Shown: in pieces, positions 44,476-55,542 of the stretch
Layout of the letters: the number at the start of each line of letters is the position of its first letter
Numbering within the stretch: the stretch's first letter is position 1
NCBI GenBank assembly: GCA_033977485.1
Contig: CM066991.1
Coordinates: 129,661,999-129,725,998, forward strand
Direction: 5' to 3'
DNA from: Hydrangea macrophylla
Lineage: Eukaryota; Streptophyta; Magnoliopsida; Cornales; Hydrangeaceae
Length of the DNA: 64,000 nt
Notes under the pieces: model-generated
The model's database searches: none
Told to the model about the DNA's origin: nothing
The model's input: only the letters and a program-made list of their open reading frames with translations
Program-made: the position numbers and the translations under genes

Positions 44476-46028
44476 TATCAAAAAGCCTCGTGAAAAAACA
44501 TGCAAGAGCGTAAATTTTGGTTATCTATCTCACAAGAGGTCTAATGCCTCGCGGTGAGAGAGGAGAGTGCAAAGATTTTTTATTGTATTTTTATTTTTAT
44601 ATAATATATATATATATATATATATTATATCCTTTTTCAGTGTTCTTTTTTTCGGAAAATATCACTCCTACCTTCTTTGATTGTTGACTATCATATCAAA
44701 CATCCGAACAAGGACTCCACCTAAAGAATAAAATTCCCACATCTTTTCTCAACCTTGTCATGTTCATTGCATTATTTTTTTCATGAGAGTACTTGGGGTT
44801 GTTAAAGAGAGCTCCGTAAAGGATGATCATATATCTATATAATCCCCATCAGACTTGCAATTCCTCCACTCCAAGGAAAAGTTAAAAAGGGGATATAATA
44901 CTTTGAACCACACCAGCTGGAGATTCTCAATATGTGTGGGAATTTTTATTCAGGACATGCTAGAAGTGAAGTTCTACAAGCATACAATGAATATGAAAAT
45001 GAAAAAGAAAAGAAGAAGGAAAAAAATCCCCGCAGGATGATGACAAAGAAATAGTTCAATTCAATACAAAGGGTGTAATGCTACACACACACAAAACTAT
45101 ACAATAAAATGTGACCGCACAATTAGCTTTTCACAGATTCCTTCCTTTTCATTTTCCTCTTCCTCGAGGAAAACAATGTTCACCTGCAGGAAAAAAAAAA
45201 AAACAACAACAATAGTAGATTTCAATATTGTACAAGACACCCTAACACAAGTACATAGACTCTCATTAAGGTTGCTAATAAGATGGGTCCAAATGCTTTC
45301 AAGTTTCTCTCATGGTAAGGTTCTCATCCAGAGTTTTCCTTGCCATTCAATGCATTTCAAGAAGTGCAAAAAAGGGTTCTCACCAGTGCAATAATTATTT
45401 TCTGCCAGATAAACATAAATACATCTTTTGAAAGTAAATTTTCCCACAAGAGCAGTTAAACGAAAAATCTCCTTCCATCATTTAAGTCAATGATGTCTAT
45501 TAAACCCTTCTAGCCCATAAACTGTGAAGTAAGCCAGTAAATAAAAGGAGTAGAAAGTCTTATCTCACGTTTTCGTTTCTAATAATCGTGGCACTTGCAG
45601 AACTTTCATCATAACCACAAGATTAAGTATGTGTCCATGCATATGATAGTTGCAGCCAACTACTAGCGATTACCCCCCTTATCATGATCACCATCTCCTA
45701 CAAGAAAGGACAATTAAACTAAATACAGTAGATATAAAAAACAAACAAATATCATGATTATCTTTTGTGAGTAACTCATTTGTCATGAACATATAAGCAG
45801 AACCTCATGCAATAAAAACTGTACCTTGCTTGAGTAAATGGAGACAAGGATACCCATCAGATTCAACGTACAAATTAAAACTGAGTATGACAAGCAAAAT
45901 TATGTAAAAGCAATTAATATGGCCAATCAAATATTTTCAGCTTATACCCACAAATTGGAAGTGATAATAACAAGCAAAATAGTGTAAAACCATGTCCAAT
46001 CATATGCATTAAAGCTTGATAAACATAC
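44476..46028. other. Intergenic DNA, nothing recognised
   Basis: AT-rich with a (TA)n tract near 44606-44624 and scattered A runs. No reading frame with family features on either strand and no repeat ends that I can support. Confidence 0.55.
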
Positions 46029-46952
46029 TGTGGGTAGCATTATCGCCAACCTACCCGCGGCTGACACGTATCGACTCACCATAGAAGGACATATCATGAA
46101 GACCCCAATGGATAAGAACGGAACGATAGCCATACATTGGGGTGCCCCCTGTAATCCACGACGCAAGACCTGTGTTACTCCATCACAACTTACTTTAGAC
46201 TATCTTTGGTAGTACTCAGCTCAGATAGACCTCAATTGGGGCAGGTCTTGGTGTCCTACCACTATACCACGACATGGTCACTCTAGACCATGGTGCGGTA
46301 AAGTCTTCCTTTGTTTCATCAGGAACTCTCAAGTTATGTGGCTTCGCTGGCTTAAGAGCAGAGCTCACTTAGGAAGGTCGCGACGGTCTCTTCACCGATA
46401 CACTTCCTTAGCCTTTCTAAAGGCCTGTGAGACTATCAGCAAAAACTCTCAAGTATATCACGAGGACATTCCTTGTGTTGTCTCCGAACAACACGTGGCA
46501 TTTGGGTACGCCTCAATAGGAATGAGCCACATCAGCAGTGCTTATTCCTTGGCACGTGTCCCAATTGCTATAAATAAGAACAGCACCCTCATATGTGACA
46601 TATGAGATTCTGGGAATTCAGAGAGAATTTCACATTCCCTTAGAATCTGTGCATTTATGAGCACATTGTGAATATTCCTTCACACACACTTGCTCGATCA
46701 TCAACTGTGCAGACTTCTCTCGGAATATTCCCCCAGTCACTTGTTTAGTTTGTCTCTCTTTACCTCTCTTCCACTTTCCCTCGAGATTTCCCCCTCTACT
46801 GTTGATTCCCAGATTACTACTCTCTTACAAACTCTTCTATCTCATCCTACCCTACCACTCAGAATCACTACCTGTACATAGTTGGGCCATTCTTTAACCG
46901 CTTAATCTTTGGAGCAACTGGGTGACTTAATGTGGTATCAGAGGTTCTTGAG
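46029..46952 (+). mobile_element. LTR-retrotransposon fragment (LTR plus primer site)
   Basis: Begins TGTGGGTAGCATTATCG. A promoter-like GCTATAAATAAGAACAGC lies near 46567, followed by a pyrimidine-rich leader, and TGGTATCAGAGGTTC, a Met-tRNA-type primer site, at 46933. This layout (LTR promoter, leader, primer site) fits an LTR element, but the LTR does not end in CA at the expected place and no coding region follows. Treat it as a decayed 5' end. Confidence 0.5.
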
Positions 46953-47272
46953 GTCTAGAGTTCAAGTCTCCATCACAATTTCTATTCTGCATCATGTTGC
47001 GGTCGGTTATCATTTCCACTAAGACGGAGTTCTTGAATGTTGGATCTCCGTGTGCGAGACAGAGTCACACGTGAGGGAGATCAAAGCTTGATATCTCTAA
47101 AACAGTAAAACTTGAGTTAGACCTATCTGTATACAAGCAATCTATAAAACATCCCATCACTCATCACTGTTCTACCAATGTCACATCCGTTGCTAGTAAG
47201 TGCCAGACATCCATGACCAGTGTGCACATCGTGGTTCCCATGGCTCAGGGCTGCGTGATAATAATACCAACC

Positions 47273-47760
47273 TGTAACGCCCCAATGGTCCACTAGCCCA
47301 ACAACTTGACGGACCTGCCAAATCGACACTTAAAATGCTTAAGCCCAAGTTGTGAGTAGTAATCACCCTGGTTCTATATATATCATACTAACTTTTTATA
47401 TTTATCCAATGTGGGATGGGATCTCACAATCTCCCTCACTCAAAGACGCGGCGTCCTCGTCGCGTAGGCCTAGATCTCCCCTTGGCTGGTCGATGTAGAA
47501 GTAGATCATTGGTGACCACATAGTAGCCCATTATTAGCATGCACAAGGTATACTACCTCAGGACCTCTACCCCTTTCTGGAGCGCCTCTACTCCCCAACA
47601 ACTTGGGTAGCCCCAAATGGTCTACTAGCCCAACAACTTGACGGGCCTGCCACATTGGTCCTTAAAAAGCTTAAGCCCAAGTTGTTAGGAATAGTTCCCT
47701 TAGTTTTATATGTTTCATACTAACTTTTTATATTTATCCAATGTGGGACGGGATCCCACA
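47273..47760. mobile_element. TRIM element with 5-bp target duplication
   Basis: Two direct repeats of about 156 bp (47273-47428 and 47604-47760), each with TAGCCCAACAACTTGACG and TTTATATTTATCCAATGTGG and TG...CA ends, border a 175-bp middle. A perfect duplication CAACC flanks the whole (47268-47272 and 47761-47765). No coding region, so it is a terminal-repeat retrotransposon in miniature. A purine tract is seen only on the minus strand next to 47429, which suggests minus orientation; there is no clear primer site. Confidence 0.88.
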
Positions 47761-47950
47761 CAACCAATCTGCCAGAGAAAAATTGTTGCCAAGGCACATT
47801 AAAAAGATATATCGAAACCAACCCAATTAATCTTCCAATTGATTTGAGATATGCCATTAACAAGAATGAAGACGAGAACAATTCTTCTCTCTTTGAAAAA
47901 TAAATTGTTCTACTTACCTGAAAAGAAATAAAATAAAAAAATAAAATAAA

Positions 47951-47954
<4 letters not shown>

Positions 47955-47996
<42 letters not shown>
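47955..47996. repeat. (GA)n microsatellite
   Basis: About twenty GA units beside an AAATA-rich stretch. Confidence 0.95.
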
Positions 47997-47999
<3 letters not shown>

Positions 48000-48039
48000 C
48001 TACCACAATTCTCTACTTCTCTCTTTGACTACTAGATCT

Positions 48040-48478
48040 AAGTTGGCTGTTTAGGTTATTAACCACCCTAGGTCCCTAGCCCAGCAATTTTCGCGTTTTC
48101 AGCAGTTTCAGACTTTGAAGCAAGGGCGCCACTATGAGGCATGTTGGGTTTGTGAAGTCTGATCTACTCCGATACCGGCGGTTCAGAGGACGGGCCCTCC
48201 AAATTGCGCCGAATTTTATTTCGGTCCAAGGGTATTTTAGTAAATTTCAGTGAAATCCTAGTAGAATATATTTTCCCTTCTTTGTGCAGCTGCACTGTGT
48301 CGAGAGCTGCGTTTTGAGAGAAAAAAACTTGTAATCTTTTATGTTCTTTGATTATAGTGAACTGGTGTGAGAAGTTGTGGGCGTAGGCAATTTGGCAAAA
48401 CCACAGGGTATATCTTGTGTCGTGGTTTCTTTGTTTTCTGTGTGCGATTGCATTGTGCTATAGGTCACATTCACAACA
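48040..48478 (+). mobile_element. Copia-type LTR fragment
   Basis: Contains CTTGTAATCTTTTATGTTC and GTTGTGGGCGTAGGCAATTT followed by CCACAGGGTATATCTTGTGT, which resembles the R-U5 part of many plant copia LTRs, and ends TCACATTCACAACA. The left border is uncertain, and no primer site or coding region follows. Confidence 0.5.
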
Positions 48479-48687
48479 CGGCAGAAGAAGATAGCTTAGA
48501 ATATGAGAGATCCAAGATTTAAGAAAATATAAGATATCAAGCAAAAAACTACATAATGTTCTCAAAATGGATAATCCTCAGCTATACCGGATAAACATGG
48601 GCTTAAAATCAATTGATTACAAAACAATCTACAATTTGCACAGAAATTTTACACAGCCGTAGATAGAGCTGAACTATATTATTAAAA

Positions 48688-48689
<2 letters not shown>

Positions 48690-48723
<34 letters not shown>
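48690..48723. repeat. (AC)n microsatellite
   Basis: Sixteen or so AC units, about 240 bases downstream of the guanylate kinase stop. Confidence 0.95.
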
Positions 48724-48724
<1 letters not shown>

Positions 48725-48960
48725 CAGCCTTATTAGACATGACAAACAAATCGCAGAGTATAGACGATCCTAACTTCTTCTCAACATTCAAATTGATAAA
48801 CAATTGAAAACTTCACAATGAAAACGTCAAATCTATGTCATCTTGTAAATCCTATTAAGTTTGAATCATTTCACAGATCAGCTCTAACATAAAGCTCAAA
48901 TCATCCAAATACAAAACAACTACATAGTTATATATGTTGAAAAGGGGAAACAACTACTAA

Positions 48961-49875
48961 CTATATCACAGCACTCCTTTGCTGCACTTTAGCTTTCTCG
49001 GCATCAATTATCGACTCCACCAGTTTAACCGATCTCTCCAACTCTCCTTCCGCATTCACAACCACATAATCAAAATCCCAGAGATGCTTCACCTCCTCAC
49101 GGGCCGTGGCAATTCTCACAAGAAGAGTCTCTTTGCTCTCTGTCTTCCTATCAATCAACCTCTTCACAAGCTTTGATTCACTCTCCGCCACAAGAAATAT
49201 AAAAACCGCAGAATTCCTAAGAATTCTTCTCAATGTAGCTGCCCCTTGTATATCCACTCTCAAAACAATGTCATACCCTTTTGCCATATACTCTCGAATT
49301 TGCTGCTTTGGTATACCCTTATAGTCCCCATATACTAATGCATATTCTAACAGCTCATCTCTATCTACCATTGATAAAAACTGTTCTTTAGATACAAAAA
49401 AATAGTCTTCACCGTCCACTTCGCCGGAACGCATCGGCCGGCTCGTTGCGGTGACGACGAAATGAATGCCCTCTCGAACCTCTCTCAAACGTTTGATCAC
49501 TGCGTCTTTTCCAACCCCACTTGGACCACTGATGACTATGATCAAAGGGTTAGGGTTTGGAGCCAATGGCTCGGAACTGAACATCGAACCCAGAGAAGCT
49601 TCAAGTGCTCGATACAATTCGGCCCTGTCGGCGGTGTCGACGGGAGGGATTGGGACCGCCGGTGGTCTCTGAGCATTATCCATTTTGGAATTTGACGAAA
49701 CGAACCGTTGGGCCACTGAATTGGGTCTTCTGTGAAGTCTTGATTTGAAGCTAATTGAGTTCAGAAATTGAGGTTCCGACGTGAATACAGTATATGGGTT
49801 TGCAAAATTTCTATGGAGAAACAAAGGGTTAAACTCAAATCGGGTGAGAGAGGTACAGAACCTACGAAACAGCAT
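48961..49875 (-). CDS. Guanylate kinase, organellar type
   Basis: One uninterrupted exon of 304 residues. The frame is open further upstream (to 49995), but I chose the ATG at 49875 because the upstream part covers a (TA)n/poly-T leader and the protein then begins with a Ser/Arg-rich, acid-poor presequence ([13 protein letters not shown]), as expected for a plastid or mitochondrial transit peptide. Core features: P-loop GPSGVGKD at 117-124; the GMP-binding [19 protein letters not shown] at 142-160; YGDYKGIP; and [14 protein letters not shown] with the lid region after it. The enzyme makes GDP from GMP with ATP. Closest plant family is the chloroplast/mitochondrial guanylate kinase (Arabidopsis GK3, rice V2, from memory), needed for organellar guanine nucleotide supply. 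No defect is visible. The next gene to the left is the ARM-repeat gene, on the same strand. Confidence 0.95.
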   Translation of the reverse strand: MLFRRFCTSLTRFEFNPLFLHRNFANPYTVFTSEPQFLNSISFKSRLHRRPNSVAQRFVSSNSKMDNAQRPPAVPIPPVDTADRAELYRALEASLGSMFSSEPLAPNPNPLIIVISGPSGVGKDAVIKRLREVREGIHFVVTATSRPMRSGEVDGEDYFFVSKEQFLSMVDRDELLEYALVYGDYKGIPKQQIREYMAKGYDIVLRVDIQGAATLRRILRNSAVFIFLVAESESKLVKRLIDRKTESKETLLVRIATAREEVKHLWDFDYVVVNAEGELERSVKLVESIIDAEKAKVQQRSAVI

Positions 49876-50591
49876 CGAGTTATATATATATATATATTTT
49901 TTTTTTTTCAGCGATAAGAATCTCTCAAGAAACTGAATTCGAACAATAAGAATTTGGTTACTAGATATTACGCAAACCCTTAGGATTCGAAGCACATTTG
50001 AATTTTGGTGTCAAGAACAAGTAGTATAGAATTTGCCGCGAATTTTAGATATTTTTTGTATTGATTTTAGGTCTAGGGTTTGTCATCTGGATTCTGCTGC
50101 CTTTGCTAGTGAATTTTGGGCTTTGGTTGGGGGAGGGGGATCGAATGGACCAAAAGTAATGAGCCAGCAAGTGGGCCTGTAATGGCCCAAATATAAACCA
50201 GGCTCACTTCTTTTTTGACAATTAGGCCCAAACTCAAGTCTCAAACATGCAGAAGTATCAAATATTCAAATCCAGCTTAACTGCTTAACTAATCTTTTTC
50301 TCATAAAAAAGAATGTCAAGTACTTGGAGTCTCGCACTTAGTAGGGGTATAATCGGTCGGTTTTGGACTCCAAATCTACATCGATCCGAACATCTCAGTG
50401 TGCTCATCACAACAATTGATTTCGACCGTGCACGGTGGTGGTCGGTGTTACATCAACCGTGTAATTGGCGGTCAGTGGCAGTCGATTTTCGAAAATACAT
50501 AAATCTAACAAAAATGTAACAGAAACCTTCAAATCTTCAAAAATCTAACAACAATCTTCAATACTTCACACATGATAGGCACGAAAATATC

Positions 50592-51215
50592 GTGTCAAAG
50601 TTAAACAGTCACCTCAGTAAGGATGTGACGAGTCATCCGTAGAGGGCGCCCGCCATTCAGCCATCCCGAGCCGTCCAGCCAAGACCGCCCGGTATGGGCC
50701 CACAACTCTGGAGTACGGTACGGATTCATCAACCAATAGATGCGGCACGGGCGCGTCTCATGAGTTGCTCCACAAGATTCCAAACGGTTTTCTATCCCAA
50801 CTAAAAGACTAAGGGAAAGTGCATATTGTTTCCTAATCCACTTAGAAAACCCCCATGATTTGTGTTAATCAATTGTAAATAGATTGAGCTTCCTAGTCAG
50901 CTTGCTTACCTTGTACGGGTAGTCTCTTACACCTATAAAAGAGACCATTCACCCCCACTATAGGGGATCGCATTCTTATTCCACAGAGTAGTAATACATA
51001 ACACTCATACACATATACCCGGCCAATTTCTGGTAGCACCGCCCTCCTTGTTGGTTCACCAAGGGCCGCCGGTGATCTATTAGTGAAAGTGCTCCGACGC
51101 ACCCGTAGATGTAGGCCTCTTAATTCACAGGGCCGAACCACATACAAACCTTCTTGTCTTCATCTTCTTGTTCTTTCTTACCAAATTTTGACATCATCAA
51201 CACAAATCAACAGAT
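50592..51215 (+). mobile_element. Possible LTR with promoter (tentative)
   Basis: TGTCAAAGTTAAACAGTCACC begins a stretch with a TATA-like CCTATAAAAGAGACCATTCA near 50933, and a pyrimidine-rich leader ending near ATTTTGACATCATCAACA. This resembles an LTR promoter and leader of a gypsy element, but I see no duplicate, no primer site and no target duplication. Confidence 0.35.
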
Positions 51216-51425
51216 CTACCGATCAGATCTACAAAAGGGGTGAGAAAAGAGAGAGAAAGATGGTTACCTTGGAAGTAAAGCCTTCATCGGTGTCGTGATG
51301 GTGAATCAGGCGAAGGTATCTTGGAAGTAGAGCATTCATCGGCGTCGCAGAGCCTTCGTCCATGGTTTTGACTTTTCGTCCATAGAGAGAAGGCTTTGTC
51401 CATGGTGTTCATTCGTCACTTAGGG

Positions 51426-51465
<40 letters not shown>

Positions 51466-51720
51466 GGGAGAGAGAAAGAAAGAGATGCAAATATGTGTAG
51501 ACGTTGAGACTTGAGAGTGAAAGATAGGCTTAGAGAGAGAAAGAGAAAGTGCCGAAAGAGAAAGGATGTGCAAAATAAGGGTAACGTAACTGGGTATGGC
51601 TTGGGTTCCTTATTTTCTCTCAAAGATGTGTAAAATTGTAAATGGGGGCTAGGGTTAACAATTTTTGAGAAACTTAGTTTATATAGTATATACAATATAT
51701 ATATATAAGTTGTGCCTTTC
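51216..51720. repeat. Low-complexity DNA with a small duplication
   Basis: CTTGGAAGTAAAGCCTTCAT (about 51268) recurs as CTTGGAAGTAGAGCATTCAT (about 51321). A (GA)n tract lies at about 51428-51463. No credible gene. Confidence 0.6.
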
Positions 51721-52160
51721 TGTCACGACGCATCCTGCTACGAGAGAAAATAGGACACGTGGCACGCCACTAAGGCTCATCCAATTCAATTAAAGTAAAT
51801 AGTAGTAGAAAACATAACTAAAATCCATGAAATTCAGAGTTATAAAAAAAATTTGCGCATTTGAAAACACTTAAAGAAATACCCATTTTGGAACTAGCAA
51901 TCCAGTCGACTGATCAGAGGTCCGGTCGACTAGAAGTACAAGATATAGAGAGTCTAAAATCTCAACAGTTGTCCAGTCGACTGCGTCGGGGACCCAGTCG
52001 ATTATGGCATCAAAATCCCAGTCGCCTGGTACTTGTCCAGTCGACTGTGTCGAGGACCTAGTCGACTGGTTTTACAAATTCCAGGGTAGTAGCCTGTCCC
52101 AATAGAGCTTCAAATCGACTGCCCTCACACCAGTCGACTGTTTTCTCTCAGTTTGCTAAG
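51721..52160 (-). repeat. LTR fragment, CAGTCGACTG family, minus orientation
   Basis: Starts TGTCACGACGCATCCTGC, followed by GGACACGTGGCACGCCAC, the conserved LTR end of the window's gypsy families in reverse. Homologous to 63367-63607. It contains about nine copies of the 10-mer CAGTCGACTG and variants. The other LTR end is not found; tandem repeats follow. Confidence 0.72.
51903..52140. repeat. Cluster of palindromic 10-mers CAGTCGACTG
   Basis: Perfect copies at 51903, 51974, 52038 and 52131, and near copies (GGTCGACTAG, CAGTCGATTA, CAGTCGCCTG, TAGTCGACTG, AATCGACTG) between them. Often paired around spacers such as GTGTCGAGGAC. Layout parallels the GGATCGATCC clusters of the other LTR lineage. 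Confidence 0.9.
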
Positions 52161-52311
52161 TGTAGATAATGGATGACAACTTACACAGTTTGATTAGCAC
52201 ATGTCACCAACAACTCCATGTGTATCAATACCACCACCAATTATGGGTAGAATAATTCACCACCAATTACGGGATCCATCTATACCGTAGAAGAGCCTAG
52301 GATCCCAATCC

Positions 52312-52556
52312 GAAGCCTTACCTCAGAGAAGCCCATTTGCTTCGAAGCCCAATCTGAAGCTCACTTTTGAGGAGCCCAATCTGAAGCCTTACTTCAAACA
52401 AGCCCATTCTGAAGCCTTACTTCGGAGGAGTCAACTCCAAAACACCACCTCAGATAGCCCACTCTGAAGCCACCTCAGAGGAGCCCACTCTAAAGTTCAC
52501 CTCAAATGAGCCCACTCTGAAGCCCATTCCAAAGCACTTCAGAGCCCACTCCAAGA
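52312..52556. repeat. Imperfect minisatellite, GAGCCCACTCTGAAGCC type
   Basis: Ten or so units of variable length (about 20-30 bases) built on GAGCCCACTCTGAAGCC and CACCTCAGAG or CTTACTTCGGAG. Direct repetition is obvious, although the period drifts. Confidence 0.85.
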
Positions 52557-52984
52557 CAAAGAAAATCCCCACTCGCAAACCACTCTCCGGATCTCCACCC
52601 GCTGACCACACTTTGGTTCTTAACCGCTCTCCGAATCTTACTCGCTAGTATATCTACTCACCAAGGACCACATGCTACTGAAATACTAATTATTAAATAC
52701 TAAATACACATACTTGCCACTCGGGACACTCATCCTTGGTCGGGAAGCAATGCCTAAGGGTGGCCACGCCCATTGGGATATCGGGAGTTCTTGGCTACGT
52801 AGCTAGGACCAAAGGCTTCTCCCTAGCTAACGCCTCTCATAGGCAAAGCTAGGGTTGGTTCTAAATAGATAGAGAGATACGTGACTACTTTTATGTGCTT
52901 TGCCCCTCTAACCTCACAACCAATCAAAGAGGTCTGTGACCGCAACATCTACTAAAACCCTTAACCCCCATAGCCAGGTCACTT

Positions 52985-53170
52985 CAAGGTCGCTTAATAC
53001 TCTGCACCAATGACTAAGCCTTGGAACTTGCCATCGCTTAGCCACCTGCCCCAATGACTTAACTTTGAAACTTGCCCTCGCTTACCTTCTGTGAACCAAT
53101 GGCATGAGCCTTGGTATCTTCCCTCGCTTAAACATCTGCACCAATGGAATGTCTTCCCCCATTTGACAAC
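52985..53170. repeat. Imperfect tandem repeat, about 50-60 bp period
   Basis: Three to four units with CTGCACCAATGACTAAGCC, CTTGGAACTTGCCATCGCTT and variants. An ORF on the minus strand (52994-53194) only mirrors this repeat and is not called as a gene. The remainder of 52557-53635 holds nothing recognisable. Confidence 0.8.
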
Positions 53171-53635
53171 TCTGTAGGGTTCATCTGCCACCAATTGACA
53201 ACACGCCCCCTCATATCTAATTTGTTTCTCCCAAGCCTATGCCAAATCAACATCTCATTTATTGCCTATACCTACCTTAAGCAGACAGATCACTAAGAGA
53301 AGGCCAACTCAGCTTTCTCCAATTGTCTCACAACCCCTCACTACTCTTTCTATAAGTACCAGCTTCATTCTACACATTCAAAGACAAGGGTCCAACTCAA
53401 CTAAACCCAACATAGACTCATAATAATCTAGCTAAGAGACTCTTGCTCTCACCATTGCCTTTGACTCCCTAAGTCACTGATAGGTACTTCACCCTCACTC
53501 TCAAGCCTTTGGGTCTTATCAATCCTTAGCCCATCTCCCAACATCACCCGGGTCACCTTATAATACCACTTACCAACACCAACCGGGTCCTACCCCTCAT
53601 TAGCCACCACACCCTCGCCTAAACCTCGGTCTGCT

Positions 53636-55525
53636 TGTCATGCCCCAGATCCACACATGTAAATCTAGGATACGTGGCACGCTACCAAGGCTCGTCCCAA
53701 GTCATTAAAGTTGCAAAAAAAAAATACCAAAATAAAATTTTTGACCAATGAACTCGATACATTATTATTTTTTCCAAAAGTTTGAACACACACACACACC
53801 CAAATTTATCTTAACAAAATTCGTTTTCAAAAGTAACATTGTAAAACATTGTGTACATTTCGAAAACATGCAAAAGCACTTTCTGGTCATAACCCCAACA
53901 TTCATGAGTTCTTAACACAGTTTTAAAATACTTTAGGAAAATATTGTTTACAATCAATTAATGTCGAACTCAACGAGTAGAAACTCCGAGTTCATTGTCC
54001 TGGTCCAACTATGCAAGGTACAAAAATACCACCATAACCCCAAATCAACCAACATATCACGTCTCCCATATTACAAGAATTTAAACCACTAACCTTTTAC
54101 TATACAAACCAAAATAAATAATTGTTTATAATATTCCACTAATTTACTTATTAAACATAAGTTTATTAAACCAGAATTTATTTACAATCCCACGCCCACG
54201 ATTACTCTCCAAGTCCTTTCCTTTTCTTCTGAGCTCCACCTTTAACACCTACGATGGTTATTCAATAACCACTACAATATATAAGCTATATGCTTGTGAA
54301 TAACACTAATTATGTATATGGATAATAAACATGCTCAATTTCATTTTATTACAACCAACTATAGTCTCTGGCAATTACTAGTTCAATTCCATCACTACCA
54401 ACTAGTCTGCGGCTCCACTCCCTAAGCCCACGTGACCTAGTTATGACCCACGCCTCACATGCGGCCCCATAGGCCTCTGGCGGTCGTGGTCGTCACCACA
54501 TCGATTACCTCATGGTGGTATAGAACTAGCAATTCCATTTACCCAAATAAGCAACTCAACATGCTCAAATATGTCATTACACCATGCTTTCACAATTAAA
54601 TTGGGCATAATTTAATCACATGAATTTTGCCCAATAATAAATTAAAGAAGCTTTATTAAGCTATACTTAACATGCTTTTACATCCCAAATGAGCTTAAAC
54701 ATGAAACCATCCATATATCATAATTAATGTCACTCACTCTTGAAATCGCTCCTAAACTTGAGATTGGAGTTCTTCTATGCTTCAGATATAAATCCCCCAC
54801 GAGTCCAAATATGACTTCGTATCGCGATTTGGGCAACTTAAGGTGAAACTATAGCATCAGGAAGGTAGAACCCCTACTTCCCTCTCTCTTCTTTCTCGCG
54901 TCTCTCTCTCCCTGTTCTTTCTCTGTTTTTTTTTTAATAATAAGGAAATGATGAGTCATTAAGGATGTGTCACCTCTTAACCATTTTTCCCTATTTCTCT
55001 TTACACCCCCCAACATCCATACATTTATTATAAAATCTCTAAATGTTATATTAACTGCCCAATATTTAAGTGGGTATGTGTCTATGTCACGTATGAGTCC
55101 CAAACGTGGTCCCACATATCATATGAAGGCACTAATTAGCCTACTAATTATGTCCTGTGTCCTACTACGCCCTCACAAAAGTACCAAAACTGGTCCTATA
55201 AATAAACATGAACAATAATAAAATATTAAAGCACTTAATATTTTATCAATTAAACAATCATCTGGCACCAACATGTATTAATATTGCCATGTACACATTT
55301 ACATTTACATGTCTACCATTTAATCACATAAATGCAACTAAATGCAATTTATTCCATTTGGACCTTCCACGGGTCCCATTTCACATTTGTCCAACTGTGC
55401 CCTTTATCAAACACTTATCACATCAGGGTAACTGGAACTTACCCAAATCATCACATGCAATTAAATATACTAATTAATGCATGTAAATTAAATATTTTTT
55501 CAATTTCCCAGGTACGGGTATTACA
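53636..55525 (-). repeat. 3' LTR of a minus-strand Ty3/gypsy element
   Basis: On the plus strand it starts TGTCATGCCCCAGATCC and ends CAGGTACGGGTATTACA (1890 bp), the reverse of the TGTAAT...TGACA ends. GGATACGTGGCACGCTACC near its left end is the shared terminal motif. Directly to the right lies a reversed polypurine tract and the GGACAAACTT-like segment seen before the 3' LTR at 7900, which proves orientation and that this is the 3' LTR. Confidence 0.88.
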
Positions 55526-55542
55526 TCTCTCCCTCCCTTTTA
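55526..55542 (-). other. Polypurine tract of the minus-strand element
   Basis: TCTCTCCCTCCCTTTTA, the reverse complement of TAAAAGGGAGGGAGAGA, abuts the LTR end and matches the tract at 7884-7899. Confidence 0.82.

Noticed and set aside
52994..53194. 66-residue minus-strand ORF with internal repeats
   Set aside because: It mirrors a DNA tandem repeat whose period is not a clean multiple of three throughout, with no homology known to me.
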